Part shown: in pieces, positions 42,550 to 52,320 of the stretch | Layout of the letters: every line of letters begins with the position of its first letter | Position numbering within the stretch: position 1 is the first letter of the stretch | Origin: Thiomicrorhabdus sp. zzn3 | Lineage (GTDB): Bacteria; Pseudomonadota; Gammaproteobacteria; Thiomicrospirales; Thiomicrospiraceae | DNA: 64,000 nt | Direction: 5' to 3' | NCBI RefSeq assembly: GCF_029767755.1 | Contig: NZ_JARUQS010000001.1 | Coordinates: forward strand, 124,001 to 188,000 | Made by a program: the position numbers and the translations under genes | Notes under the pieces: model-generated | Told to the model about the DNA's origin: nothing | Seen by the model: the letters and a program-made list of their open reading frames with translations, nothing else | Databases searched by the model: none

Positions 42550-44967
42550 TTAGGTCGGGAAAATGGCGTCGATCGGCTTAGGCTGGTCGTAGTGGTATCC
42601 CTGAGCGTAATCGATACCGACTTGTTTGAGCCATTGACTGACATTTTCCGTTTCCACAAATTCAGCAATGGACTGAATGTTCATCTCCTGACTGATCTGA
42701 TGGATCGCACGTACCATGGCGGCGTCTATTGGATCGCTCAACACATCCAAGATAAAGGCGCCGTCTATTTTGACAAAGTCAACCGGCAGATTCTTCAGCC
42801 AGTTAAAAGAGGAGAAGCCGGAGCCAAAGTCGTCCAGTGCCAGTTGACAGCCAGAATTCTTAACGCTGTTTAAAAAGCTGATACTGGCTGACATATGGGT
42901 GATGGCGGCCGTTTCCGTAATTTCAAAACAGAGTTGGTGATTGATGGGGGAATAGGCCTTTAAAAGCTCTAACAGTCGGTCGTTAAATTTCTCACTGTCC
43001 AGTGACTGTCCTGAAATATTGAGGTTAAGACGTTCAATGGCATGGCGGTGTTCGCTAAGCCATTGAATGGCGTGCTCAATGATGTAGGCGTCCAGCATCC
43101 CCATTAAATTGAAACGTTCGGCTGCAGGCAGGAATTGGTTGGGGGTGATCAGTTTGCCGTCCTCAGAACGCAGGCGAACCAAAATTTCATAACACCTTTT
43201 ATCTGTTGTCTTTTGCAGCGGCACAATTTCCTGCGCATACAGAATGAAGCGTTCCTCTTCAATCGCCTGTTTGATTCGGCTGACCCAGTCGAGCTGGCTG
43301 ATCTCTTGAGTCGAGCTCTGATCGTCTTCGCTGAAAACATGGATGCGGTTGCGCCCTTGATCCTTGGCAAGGTAGCAAGCCATATCCGCCTGACTCATCA
43401 CCGTGGCTTTATTCACACCGTTGCGGATGGAAGCAATGCCGACACTGGCACCAATATCAAAAGCCCGGTTTTCCCAGGTAAACCGGTACTCTTCCAGCTG
43501 CTTGAGAATTTGAGTGGCGACGCGCAGGGCGTTTTCCGTGTTGCAGTTGGCCAGCAGTATGGCGAATTCGTCGCCACCTAAGCGTGCCAGCAGGTCGCTG
43601 TCGCGGACTTGCTCGGAAAACAGTGTGGCCACTTGTTTGAGCAGCTCGTCTCCCGCGGAGTGTCCGACGGTATCGTTGACGATTTTGAACTGATCCAGGT
43701 CGAGGTAGATGAGCACATGCTGTTTGCCTGGATTTTCCAGCGTGTTTTGGATCAGGTCTTCGATCCGGGTTTCAAAGGCTTGGCGATTGTACAGGTTGGT
43801 TAAGCTGTCATGCAGCGCTTGCCAGGTCAGGCGATCGCGCAGTTGGCGGGCTTCGGTGGCATCGTGGAAGACCAGTACCGCACCGATGGTCTGGCCGTCC
43901 TTATCAATGATCGGGGCGCCGGAATCCTCGATGGAGATTTTTTCGCCGGCGCGGTTGATCAAAACCGTGTGATTGGCCAGTGCGATGATTTTTTGAAACT
44001 CCATGCTTTGCAGCGCCGGGTTGGCTGCCGGTTCCATGGTGAGTTCATTGTAGATTTTGAAAACGTCTTCAATCGGTTGTTTTTGCGCCGCATGGTTGCT
44101 CCAGCCGGTTAAGTGTTCGGCCACCGGGTTGAGATAGGTGATGCGGCCCTCGCGGTCGGTGGTGATGACGCCGTCGCCGATCGATTTCAGGGTGATTTCC
44201 GCACGTTCTTTTTCGGCAAAAAGGGCCTGTTCTTTTTCTTGCAGGGTGGCAAGCATCGACTGAAAATTCTCGGAGAGACTCTGCAGTTCATCATGCCGAT
44301 TGAGGGTAACGGTGAGGTTGCGTTCCCCGGCACGTACTCTTTGTGAGGTGTGAATCAGTTGGTAGATGCCGTTGGTGAGGTTGCGCCCCATAATCCAGGC
44401 AAACAGGGTGCCGACAATAATAGCGAGCAAGGTGTAGAGTAGCCCTTCCTTGGTGAGAATTTGGATGCTGTCATAGATCTGTTGGCGGCTCATCTGTACG
44501 CGTGCCCAGCCGATCAAGGTGTTGTTAACCAAAATCGGGGTGGCGACATCAATCGCTTGGTCGTTGTCGAAGAAGGTCACCACTTCGTTTGCTGATGGGG
44601 TGGCTGGTAAAAGGTCGGTCGGAATATACTCGCCGCCCCGACGCTCTTCAGGGGTCTTAATGTTGTGATAGGCGAGTACTTTGCCCTGCGGGGTGACCAC
44701 CATGCCAAACCTGAAGTTGGATTGCTGGGATTGGGCGCGAATGATTTCGTCCAAGCCGGCTAAGTCGTTGGATAACACCCAGGGAATGCTGTTGGTCGCC
44801 AGGGTTTTTGAGATGCCGATTGCGCTGTCGTGCGATTCTTTGATTAAGAAGGCTTGCTGGCGGCTCACGAGATCGACGATAAAGATCGTCATCAGTACGG
44901 CATGCACGGCGGCAATGGCATAAATCAGTTTGTATTTGATTGAGTGGGCGTAAAAATGTTTTAACAT
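42550..44967 (-). CDS. Membrane HAMP-PAS-GGDEF-EAL protein
   Basis: An 805-residue c-di-GMP enzyme. Transmembrane helix 1 (about 12-32), periplasmic sensor (33-175), helix 2 (about 176-193), HAMP (194-245), PAS (255-370), GGDEF (380-545) and EAL (560-800). GGDEF is intact (RLGGDEF, about 464). The EAL motif reads EIL (CYEILVRL), an accepted ExL variant; DDFGSGFSS and IAEFVET are present. It is encoded 69 bases behind a PhnD-like binding lipoprotein on the same strand, which may deliver the signal to its periplasmic domain. No transporter is encoded nearby, so the pair looks like a sensor rather than an uptake system. Confidence 0.92.
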   Translation of the reverse strand: MLKHFYAHSIKYKLIYAIAAVHAVLMTIFIVDLVSRQQAFLIKESHDSAIGISKTLATNSIPWVLSNDLAGLDEIIRAQSQQSNFRFGMVVTPQGKVLAYHNIKTPEERRGGEYIPTDLLPATPSANEVVTFFDNDQAIDVATPILVNNTLIGWARVQMSRQQIYDSIQILTKEGLLYTLLAIIVGTLFAWIMGRNLTNGIYQLIHTSQRVRAGERNLTVTLNRHDELQSLSENFQSMLATLQEKEQALFAEKERAEITLKSIGDGVITTDREGRITYLNPVAEHLTGWSNHAAQKQPIEDVFKIYNELTMEPAANPALQSMEFQKIIALANHTVLINRAGEKISIEDSGAPIIDKDGQTIGAVLVFHDATEARQLRDRLTWQALHDSLTNLYNRQAFETRIEDLIQNTLENPGKQHVLIYLDLDQFKIVNDTVGHSAGDELLKQVATLFSEQVRDSDLLARLGGDEFAILLANCNTENALRVATQILKQLEEYRFTWENRAFDIGASVGIASIRNGVNKATVMSQADMACYLAKDQGRNRIHVFSEDDQSSTQEISQLDWVSRIKQAIEEERFILYAQEIVPLQKTTDKRCYEILVRLRSEDGKLITPNQFLPAAERFNLMGMLDAYIIEHAIQWLSEHRHAIERLNLNISGQSLDSEKFNDRLLELLKAYSPINHQLCFEITETAAITHMSASISFLNSVKNSGCQLALDDFGSGFSSFNWLKNLPVDFVKIDGAFILDVLSDPIDAAMVRAIHQISQEMNIQSIAEFVETENVSQWLKQVGIDYAQGYHYDQPKPIDAIFPT

Positions 44968-45036
44968 GCCAGCTCCACTTGTGGCGTTTCACTACGTTTA
45001 TTGTTCTTATTTTTCATAAATGGATCTTTTTATCTT

Positions 45037-45951
45037 TTAATTCAGAGGGCGCACACGTTCGGAAAACTGGGTGACAAATTCTTTGACTGGTTGATACGTT
45101 GAGTTGTCGGCCGGTTCGTAGCGTGATAGATACATGCCTTTCAAAATGGTTTGACCTTCCGGGGTCGTATGCAGCTGGGTTAATAGTGTGGAGACCTTGT
45201 CTGCAACGGAAGCGGGAATGTCGTCGCGAACCACCACGCTGTTGTTGGGCAGGCTCTCTGTTTGCCAGATGACTTTCAGCTGCTCTTTGAGCTCCGGACG
45301 CTCGTTGCTCAATGCTCTCCATGGTGGCGGCCAAGTGGCGCCTGCGGCGGTCGCGCCAATAAATACGTTCATAATCGACGACTCTTGGGAACCGACATAC
45401 CGGTTTTGGATGTCGCGGTTAATGTCGATGCCGTGTCTTTGCAAGTAGTCCTGCGGCAGCATGGTCGCGGCCAGTGCCGTCGGCGCCGGATAGCTGACGG
45501 CTTTACCTTTCAGGTCGGCAGGCGTGTGGATGCCACTGTCCTTTCTGACTAAGATGATCCCTTTGAAATTTTCATCATCTCCCATTTTGGCGATCACATG
45601 GTAATGATGATCAATCGCCATTAAGGTTTGGTAAGGGTTGGGCAGCGCAAAGGCGACGGACCTGTTTTTCAATTTTTGGTTAAACGTTGCGTAATCGCGT
45701 GAAGCTTCTACTCTGAAATGTGCCTCGGGAATGTGTTGGTTGAGATACTCAACTAAAGGATTAAACACTTCAAACAGGCGAGTTGGGTTGTGCAGCGGGT
45801 GAACGGCAAAGGCGTATTCTGGTGTCGAGATGGTTTTGCTGATGAAAACCGGTTCGGTTGATGAGGAGGCCTCTTCGGAACAACCGCTGAGCAACGTCAA
45901 AGGCGTCAGAAACAGGACTAAAATCAATTTGTAAGATAGAGTGTGCATCAT
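45037..45951 (-). CDS. PhnD-like phosphate/phosphonate-type binding lipoprotein
   Basis: A 304-residue periplasmic-binding protein. Signal and lipobox: ILVLFLTPLTLLSGCSEE. The PhnD family outline follows, with FAVHPLHNPTRLFEVFNPLVEYLNQHIP, VAFALPNPYQTLMAI, GIILVRKDSGI and DLKGKAVSYPAPTALAATMLPQDYL. Related PhnD homologues bind phosphonate, phosphite or other oxyanions; the ligand here is unknown. No ABC permease or ATPase gene is nearby. The next gene on the strand is a GGDEF-EAL sensor, so a signalling role is inferred. A start at codon 2 is equally possible. Confidence 0.9.
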   Translation of the reverse strand: MMHTLSYKLILVLFLTPLTLLSGCSEEASSSTEPVFISKTISTPEYAFAVHPLHNPTRLFEVFNPLVEYLNQHIPEAHFRVEASRDYATFNQKLKNRSVAFALPNPYQTLMAIDHHYHVIAKMGDDENFKGIILVRKDSGIHTPADLKGKAVSYPAPTALAATMLPQDYLQRHGIDINRDIQNRYVGSQESSIMNVFIGATAAGATWPPPWRALSNERPELKEQLKVIWQTESLPNNSVVVRDDIPASVADKVSTLLTQLHTTPEGQTILKGMYLSRYEPADNSTYQPVKEFVTQFSERVRPLN

Positions 45952-46151
45952 TGTCGATTAGCCTGTGCCGCGGGTTTAATAAGCTACAACGTTGTTAAGC
46001 CTGAATTAAGTATGGGATTTATTCTAGCAGAACCGCTTTAAATAACTACCTATGCATTGCGTAAAAATCACAAAGGCGCGTTAAAATCCCATTATATGGC
46101 TAGGAATGTTCCGAACCAGCCCTCGTGCTTTGTGCATGTAGATTTAAGTTG

Positions 46152-46179
46152 TTGAATAATATTGAAAATGCAGTATAAT
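46152..46179 (+). promoter_or_regulatory. Sigma-70 promoter of purE
   Basis: TTGAAT (46152-46157), a 16-base spacer and a perfect TATAAT (46174-46179), 32 bases before the purE ATG. Confidence 0.7.
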
Positions 46180-46210
46180 TTGCCGCTTTTCTGTAAAACC
46201 AGGTTTAATT

Positions 46211-46723
46211 ATGACACAGACAGTTCAGCCGGTTCAGCCTTTGGTAGGCGTCATTATGGGGTCAAAATCCGACTGGCCGACCATGCAGCATGCGGTCGAT
46301 ATGTTGGAGCAATTCAAGGTGCCTTACGAAGTCAAGGTGGTCTCCGCACATCGCACTCCGGATCTGATGTTTGAGTATGCTGAGCAGGCGGAAGCGCGCG
46401 GTTTGCAAGTGATTATTGCCGGCGCGGGCGGTGCGGCCCATCTTCCGGGCATGGTGGCGGCGAAAACCGTGGTGCCGGTGTTGGGCGTGCCGGTTAAGTC
46501 GCGCGCTTTAAATGGTCAGGACTCGCTGCTGTCGATCGTGCAGATGCCGGGCGGCGTGCCGGTGGGCACTTTGGCGATCGGTGATGCCGGTGCCAAAAAT
46601 GCCGGTATTCTGGCTGCGCAAATCGTCGGCAACCAAAATGCCGCAATCCGTCAGGCTGTACACCGCTTCCGCAAACAGCAAACTCAGACGGTGCTGGAAA
46701 ACCCGGATCCGCGCGAAGAATAA
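46211..46723 (+). CDS. purE: N5-carboxyaminoimidazole ribonucleotide mutase PurE
   Basis: A 170-residue class I PurE that moves the carboxyl group in purine synthesis. [16 protein letters not shown] at the N-terminus is diagnostic, with [18 protein letters not shown] and the loop [16 protein letters not shown]. The presence of purK 112 bases downstream fits the class I pathway. A start with AACCAGG upstream is weak, but no better ATG exists. A hairpin before purK may lower purK expression. Confidence 0.96.
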   Translation: MTQTVQPVQPLVGVIMGSKSDWPTMQHAVDMLEQFKVPYEVKVVSAHRTPDLMFEYAEQAEARGLQVIIAGAGGAAHLPGMVAAKTVVPVLGVPVKSRALNGQDSLLSIVQMPGGVPVGTLAIGDAGAKNAGILAAQIVGNQNAAIRQAVHRFRKQQTQTVLENPDPREE

Positions 46724-46771
46724 TCGATCTTTGGCTGATGTTCCCATTGGCCTGAACACGAAATGAAACAG

Positions 46772-46818
46772 ACCGTAGCCATGCGTTTTTGCTAAACTAA
46801 CGCCGCTACGGTTTTTTT
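46772..46818 (+). terminator. Terminator-like hairpin between purE and purK
   Basis: ACCGTAGC (46772-46779) pairs with GCTACGGT (46805-46812). An inner pair GCGT/ACGC extends the stem, and a run of seven T follows. It ends 17 bases before the purK ATG, so it would attenuate read-through from purE. Confidence 0.65.
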
Positions 46819-46835
46819 GTTTGGAGAGCTAATAA

Positions 46836-47942
46836 ATGACCCCGTTTACAAAGCGAATTGGAGTATTGGGAGCCGGTCAGCTAGGCCGCATGTTGGCGAT
46901 TGCCGGCTATCCACTAGGACAGAAGTTTGGATTTTATGGCAGCAGCGATGACGAACCTTCGGCGATGCTGGGCCATATGTATAAACAGTCCGATGATGTC
47001 GACAGCCTTGGCAAGTTAGTCGAATTCGCTGATGTGATCACTTATGAAAGTGAAAATACCGACGTTGAACAGGTTCGTCAAATTGCGCAAACCACGCCGG
47101 TCTATCCGGGCGAGAAGTCGCTTTATGTCTCCCAGCACCGTGGGCGCGAAAAAGGCCTGTTCGACCAGTTGAATATTCCGTGTGCACCGTACCAGATCGT
47201 CGATTCACTAGACAGTCTGCGTGTCGCAGTGGCTGAAATCGGCCTGCCGGCGGTATTGAAAACCACCACCGAGGGTTATGACGGCAAGGGCCAGTTTGTG
47301 ATTAAAGAAGCATCGCAAATTGAACAGGCCTGGTCGGAAATCGGTAATCGCGAGTTGATTCTGGAAGGCTTCGTTGATTTCAAACGCGAGCTTTCCATTG
47401 TGGCGGTGCGCAACGCCAATAACCAACACGTCTATTATCCGCTGGTGCAGAATGTGCATCATGAAGGCATTCTGCGTTACACGATTGCGCCGGCGCGCGA
47501 TATTACCGATGACATCCAGCAGCAGGCCGAGCAGTACATGCTGGCGCTGTTGGACGAACTGGATCATGTCGGCGTCTTGACGTTGGAGCTGTTTGAAACC
47601 GAACAGGGGTTGGTCGCCAACGAGATGGCACCGCGCGTGCACAACTCCGGTCACTGGACCATTGAAGGTGCGCTGACCAGCCAGTTTGAAAACCACGTGC
47701 GTGCCATCAGCGGACTGCCGTTAGGCGATACCTCACCGCGCCAGCCGTTGGCGGCGATGATCAACATCATTGGTGAAACCGGGCCGGTGGAGCAGGTATT
47801 GAGTATGCCCAACGCCTTCTTGCACCTTTACGACAAGGCGGAGCGCGCTGGACGTAAGCTGGGGCATATCAACCTGATCGCCGAAACCGAAGACGAGCTG
47901 TTTTCCCAAATCAAGCAGCTTGAGGCGTTTTTGCCGAAATAA
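46836..47942 (+). CDS. purK: N5-carboxyaminoimidazole ribonucleotide synthase PurK
   Basis: A 368-residue ATP-grasp enzyme that carboxylates AIR before PurE acts. IGVLGAGQLGRMLAIAG at the N-terminus, ITYESENTDVEQ, LKTTTEGYDGKGQFVI, LILEGFVDFKRELSIVAVRN and MAPRVHNSGHWTIEGALTSQFE are the family landmarks. GGAGAG lies eight bases before the ATG. The repeat is in frame at 47325-47332 (Glu-Gln-Ala-Trp), and a shorter GGCCTGTTCGACC variant occurs near 47154. Confidence 0.97.
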   Translation: MTPFTKRIGVLGAGQLGRMLAIAGYPLGQKFGFYGSSDDEPSAMLGHMYKQSDDVDSLGKLVEFADVITYESENTDVEQVRQIAQTTPVYPGEKSLYVSQHRGREKGLFDQLNIPCAPYQIVDSLDSLRVAVAEIGLPAVLKTTTEGYDGKGQFVIKEASQIEQAWSEIGNRELILEGFVDFKRELSIVAVRNANNQHVYYPLVQNVHHEGILRYTIAPARDITDDIQQQAEQYMLALLDELDHVGVLTLELFETEQGLVANEMAPRVHNSGHWTIEGALTSQFENHVRAISGLPLGDTSPRQPLAAMINIIGETGPVEQVLSMPNAFLHLYDKAERAGRKLGHINLIAETEDELFSQIKQLEAFLPK

Positions 47943-47963
47943 ACAGCCGGTCAGCAGAATTGT

Positions 47964-49454
47964 TCAGCCTTTAACCTGCGGCTCTGCATAGGTTAGGAGT
48001 TGGCTTAAGGTTGCCGCCAGTTCGGTGGGCAGCAAGCCGGGTTGACCATGCTGGCGGGCGAGCAAATCTCCCGCATGCGCATGCAGCGAAACACCTAAAC
48101 AAGCCGCATTAAAAAGCGCCATGCCCTGAGCCAGCAGTCCGCTGATGGTCCCGGTCAATACATCCCCCATGCCGCCGACCGCCATGCCGGGGTTGCCTGC
48201 GGTACACAGTTCCATTTTCTCACCGTCATAAATCAGTGTGCCGTTGCCCTTTAAGACAATCACGCCGCCATAACGTGCGTGCAATGCTTTTACGGCCGCG
48301 ACGCGATCCTGTTGAATGTCTGCCGTGGTGCAATCAAGCAGGGCAGCCGCTTCTCCCGGATGCGGGGTGAGTATCCAACGGTCATATTTTTGCGGCGTTT
48401 TCGCCAGCAGTTTCAAGGCATCCGCATCCATCACCAGCGGCGTTTGCTGCGCCATGCAAACCGAACAGGCCTGGTCAAACAGGGTTTTTCCCCATTCATT
48501 CAAGCCTAATCCGGGACCTAAGCCAACCGCCTGGGTGTTCACCAGAATCGGTTTCAGTTCTTCCGGTGTATAGCACATCAGTTCCGGCAAGGTTTGGGTG
48601 AGCGCAATGCCGTGTTCCGCATGGGTAATGACTTTGACCAGGCCGACTCCGACTTTAAGGCTCGCCAATCCAGCCATTTGGATGGCGCCCATCATCGAGC
48701 GATCTCCGCCGACCAAGGCAACGCTGCCGCATCGGCCTTTATGGCTGGTTTGCGGCCGCAGTGGTAACAGGTTCAGCCAGTGTTTTAGGGAATGGTTGGT
48801 GGCTATACTGGTTTGGGATTGCAGAATTTCCTGAGCAAGAAACAGTGGGCTGTAGTGGATCTGGCCGCAATGGTCCGGGCCTTGAAACTGGTAGAGTCCG
48901 AGTTTACGCGTGATAAAAGTACAGGTTCTATCAGCACGAATGGCCTGTCCCATCACTTGTCCGCTGTCGGCATGCAGGCCGCTGGGGATGTCGATTGCCA
49001 GCACGGGTTTGTTGCTTAGATTAATCTGCTGAATCCAGTCTGCCGCGATGCCGCTCACCGGACGATCCAGGCCGGTGCCGAACAGGGCGTCGATGACCAG
49101 ATCGCACTGTTCCAAGCGTTCGGGCGTGAAATCGACAGGAGCAATCTTTAGAGGCTTAAGTTCGTCAAACGCCTGGCGCGCCTCGTTATGAAGACTGTCC
49201 GTTGAACCTAGCAGGGTCAGGTCCACCTGGAATCCGGCCATGGCCGCCAGTTGGGCGACCACAAAACCGTCGCCACCGTTATTGCCGCCGCCGCACACAA
49301 TCAGCAGACGCTGCGCTTTAGGGTAATGATGGCGCAGGGTTTCAAAGGCGTAGAGGCCGGCGCGTTTCATCAGCAGCAGGCCGGGAATGCCGGCGGACTC
49401 GATGGCAAAACGGTCGATTGCCCGACTTTGTTCGGCGGTGTGAAAGCGCATCAT
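47964..49454 (-). CDS. nnr: Bifunctional NAD(P)H-hydrate epimerase/dehydratase Nnr
   Basis: A 496-residue fusion repairing hydrated NAD(P)H. The N-terminal YjeF_N epimerase domain (about 1-210) shows AIDRFAIESAGIPGLLLMKRAGLYAFE, CGGGNNGGDGFVVA and ALFGTGLDRPVSG. The C-terminal ADP-dependent dehydratase (about 225-490) shows HKGRCGSVALVGGDRSMMGAI, VMDADALKLLA, LTPHPGEAAALL, VLKGNGTLIYDG and GNPGMAVGGMGDVLTGTISGLLAQG. Domain order and length are standard. It is convergent with purK. The repeat lies at 48476-48483, read as Asp-Gln-Ala-Cys. Confidence 0.96.
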   Translation of the reverse strand: MMRFHTAEQSRAIDRFAIESAGIPGLLLMKRAGLYAFETLRHHYPKAQRLLIVCGGGNNGGDGFVVAQLAAMAGFQVDLTLLGSTDSLHNEARQAFDELKPLKIAPVDFTPERLEQCDLVIDALFGTGLDRPVSGIAADWIQQINLSNKPVLAIDIPSGLHADSGQVMGQAIRADRTCTFITRKLGLYQFQGPDHCGQIHYSPLFLAQEILQSQTSIATNHSLKHWLNLLPLRPQTSHKGRCGSVALVGGDRSMMGAIQMAGLASLKVGVGLVKVITHAEHGIALTQTLPELMCYTPEELKPILVNTQAVGLGPGLGLNEWGKTLFDQACSVCMAQQTPLVMDADALKLLAKTPQKYDRWILTPHPGEAAALLDCTTADIQQDRVAAVKALHARYGGVIVLKGNGTLIYDGEKMELCTAGNPGMAVGGMGDVLTGTISGLLAQGMALFNAACLGVSLHAHAGDLLARQHGQPGLLPTELAATLSQLLTYAEPQVKG

Positions 49455-49609
49455 AGGCAGATTCCTTGTCTTTATGCAGAATTATAGTGCAAGCATGAAA
49501 TGAATTTCACCTTGTCTAAGTCTGACATCGTACAGGATTTAGCGTTAAAGAAATCGGCTGAGGTTAAGATGGCGTTTGTCAGCTGTGACGTTGACTGGAA
49601 GGGAGGAGA

Positions 49610-49653
49610 AAAAAGACCAATGACTGGCGTTTTATTCCGGGTCATTGGTCTTC
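49610..49653 (-). terminator. Rho-independent terminator of the chemoreceptor gene
   Basis: On the minus strand AAGACCAATGAC and GTCATTGGTCTT form a perfect 12-bp stem with a 16-base loop, followed by T's. It lies about 60 bases after the stop at 49714. Confidence 0.85.
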
Positions 49654-49689
49654 GCATGTGATTTGAGCAGGCCGGTTTAGATCGTGTTA

Positions 49690-49711
49690 GAACACAGGCC
49701 TGTTGAGTTCA
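49690..49711. repeat. Dispersed CAGGCCTG repeat just after the chemoreceptor stop
   Basis: The core at 49695-49702 is flanked by GAAC on the left and GTTC on the right (with an offset). It ends three bases before the chemoreceptor stop. A degenerate copy GCAGGCCGG lies 20 bases further out. Confidence 0.75.
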
Positions 49712-49713
49712 AA

Positions 49714-51948
49714 TTAGAAAGTACTCCATTCGCTGGATTCATCTTCATTTTCGCTCACCGGAGAGGGGGCAACCGGCTTGGAGGCTGATTGCACGGCCGG
49801 TTTTGAAGGTATCGCTTTCTGAGCGGGCTCCGGTTTTTTTGAAGGGCTAGGCAGGGCCTTACTATGTCCTTGGTTACCGGTTTTAAAGAACGCCATATTG
49901 TGGCTCAGTTCTGTTGCCTGTTCAGACATGCTTTCTGCTGCCGCCGAAGTCTGTTCTACCAGAGCGGCGTTTTGCTGGGTGACCTGGTCAATGTCAGCAA
50001 TGGCTTTATGCACCTGTTCAACCCCTTCAGCCTGTTCGCGAGAGGCCTGTGCAATGTGCTCGATCATCTGCGAAACGTTTTCAACCGCTTCGTTAATCTC
50101 TTTAAGCACTTCGCCCGATTCAGAGGCCAGTTTAGTCCCTTGATCGATGCGGGTAACGCTTTCGTCAATCAACTGTTTAATGTCCTTGGCGGCTTCTGCC
50201 GACTTCTGTGCCAGTGCGCGCACTTCACCGGCGACGACCGCAAAACCACGGCCGTGATCACCGGCGCGAGCCGCTTCGACCGCTGCGTTCAGAGCCAAAA
50301 GGTTGGTCTGGAAAGCGATGCCGTCAATCAAGGTAACGATTTCAGCGATTTTGTGGCTCGATTCCTGAATTTCATTCATGGCTGAAATGGTTTGCTGCAT
50401 GACCTGGGTACCGTTATTGGCTTTACCTTGTACTTCGGTCGAAACACGTGTCGCTTCCACTGCATTTTGCGTGTTGTTCTGTACCGCGGAGTTCATTTCA
50501 TCCATGGTGGCAGAGGTCTCTTCAAGCGCAGCGGCCTGTTCCTGAACGCGCTGACTCAGGTCGAGAGAGCCGCGAGAGACTTCTTCCGCCGCGCCGTTAA
50601 CGACATTGGCGCTATTCAATGCGGAGGCGATAATATTCGCTAGATTGTCAGCGTTGCCATTGATGGCCGTTTTCAACTGATCCAATTGACCCGAGCACTC
50701 GGTGGTCACCGAAAGCGTCAGATCGCCCTGACTTTGCGCATCCATGACGCTGGTGATGTCACCAATGACCTTTTCAAGCACTTCAACGGTATTGTTGATG
50801 GCGTTTTTCAGTTGATCCATCTCACCGGATGCGGCAACGGTAACGCGTTCGTCAAAGGCCCCTTCAGAGACTTGTTGCATTACCTGATTGATTTCACTGA
50901 TCACTCGATTCATGGTTTCCATCGAGTTTGATGCGGTTTCAATCATCGCCTTGTACTCACCTTGCGCGTTGGTGGTCAAGTTGACATCAAACTGCCCGTC
51001 ACGCAGGTATTCCATGACTTGTTTTAGTTGCCCCATCACCTCGGTGATGTTGTCGGCACTGTTATTAATGCCGGATTTTAAGGTGTTCAAGTCACCGACA
51101 TAGTCGCGTTCGATGCGCTGTGAGAAGTCACCTTGCGCGAGAGCACCGATGGTGGCATTGGCGTCACCAATGGCATTTTGAATGCTTTTAAGCAGTTCGT
51201 TAAGCGCTTCGGCGGAAAGCCCGATTTCATCTCGGCTTTGAACCTCTACCTGCTTGTCAAACTGTCCGGTGCGTACCACTTCTTGCATCGCGTTTTGCAT
51301 TGCCACCACAGGGCGTACGACGGCGCGCATAATCCACAGGAAGAAACCGATACCGATGATCAGAGCAATGACCAAGATGACAATGGTGCTCGTCACCGCA
51401 TTGCTGGCGGCCTTGGAGCCGTCATCGGAGGCGGTTTGGCTCAAGTGTTGCTGGTACTCAACCAGCTTAGCCAATGAGTCGCGGTAATCGCGGCTGAATT
51501 GACGCGTTTCAGGGGAAAGATACAAGGCGATGGCTTCTTGCGTTTGGTTGGCCAGAATCAACGCTTGAAGTTTTTTGTTGTTCGCGCTCTGCTTGGCGCG
51601 TGCGTCGATGACGTTTTTCAGCAGCTCCTTGCCTTTCTGTGAGCCGATCGTGCTTTCCAGGTAGTCGTAGCTTTTAGCGATGGCTTCACGACGTTTTTTA
51701 ATTCGGTTGTCGGCCGTTTGCTTTTGCGCCGCATCCGTCGCCAGGAGCATCTGCGCGACATCACGCTCTGAGGCGACACGGTATTGATCCAGTCTCAGGG
51801 CTTCAGCAAGTTTGGGGGCACGGTCTTCCGCCACCAGGGTTAACGATTGATCGAGTTTGGAAATTTGCATTAACGCGGTGCCGCCAATAATCGCCGCCAT
51901 CAGAATGATGGCGGCAAATGCGAGCATTAACCTGAGTTTCACGGTCAT
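49714..51948 (-). CDS. Methyl-accepting chemotaxis protein with poly-HAMP chain
   Basis: A 744-residue chemoreceptor. Transmembrane helix 1 (about 8-27), a four-helix-bundle periplasmic domain (about 28-185; [27 protein letters not shown]), helix 2 (about 187-209). After the first HAMP come further HAMP-like units marked by repeated GDF, GQFD, GAFDE and GDL turns (about 250-440). The signalling hairpin reads [37 protein letters not shown] (about 545-580). The end, EWSTF, fits the NWETF-type pentapeptide that tethers CheR and CheB. Typical of receptors under adaptation control. Ligand unknown. Confidence 0.93.
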   Translation of the reverse strand: MTVKLRLMLAFAAIILMAAIIGGTALMQISKLDQSLTLVAEDRAPKLAEALRLDQYRVASERDVAQMLLATDAAQKQTADNRIKKRREAIAKSYDYLESTIGSQKGKELLKNVIDARAKQSANNKKLQALILANQTQEAIALYLSPETRQFSRDYRDSLAKLVEYQQHLSQTASDDGSKAASNAVTSTIVILVIALIIGIGFFLWIMRAVVRPVVAMQNAMQEVVRTGQFDKQVEVQSRDEIGLSAEALNELLKSIQNAIGDANATIGALAQGDFSQRIERDYVGDLNTLKSGINNSADNITEVMGQLKQVMEYLRDGQFDVNLTTNAQGEYKAMIETASNSMETMNRVISEINQVMQQVSEGAFDERVTVAASGEMDQLKNAINNTVEVLEKVIGDITSVMDAQSQGDLTLSVTTECSGQLDQLKTAINGNADNLANIIASALNSANVVNGAAEEVSRGSLDLSQRVQEQAAALEETSATMDEMNSAVQNNTQNAVEATRVSTEVQGKANNGTQVMQQTISAMNEIQESSHKIAEIVTLIDGIAFQTNLLALNAAVEAARAGDHGRGFAVVAGEVRALAQKSAEAAKDIKQLIDESVTRIDQGTKLASESGEVLKEINEAVENVSQMIEHIAQASREQAEGVEQVHKAIADIDQVTQQNAALVEQTSAAAESMSEQATELSHNMAFFKTGNQGHSKALPSPSKKPEPAQKAIPSKPAVQSASKPVAPSPVSENEDESSEWSTF

Positions 51949-52320
51949 AATTGTTCTCTCTTAAGATTTAAAAAATAGCGCAAACGGGGTTTGTAAAGCC
52001 TAAAAACCGAAATAGAAGTAATTTTGTTATAAGCTATAAAATTTGCTTATAAGAAAGGTGGCGTAATATATAGAGATCTTGTCTAATTATCAAGACGTAT
52101 CATAGACGATTTTTAGCTTATTGGTTGTTTTTTAAGGAATAGTCGGTTTTTTTCCGTTTTGGGGATGGGTGAGGGATGGGTGAATACAGTCGTTTATGCC
52201 GTGGCTGAGGGGGCGACACCATTCAGTCGCCAATGGGTATGTTGGCGGCAATGGAAAGGGGGTGCTGTATGGATTCGTGGGGTATCCGACTCAACCGGCC
52301 TGTTCGGTTTTCATATTCCG
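51949..52320. other. Intergenic region, 372 bp
   Basis: This is the leader of the chemoreceptor gene on one side and the 3' side of uppP on the other. It is AT-rich near 52020-52110, and no convincing promoter pair could be chosen. A short hairpin AACCG/CGGTT at 52293-52309 encloses a CGGCCTG variant of the dispersed repeat and may end the uppP transcript. A 64-codon plus-strand frame from 52159 overlaps the uppP end and is not called. Confidence 0.45.
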
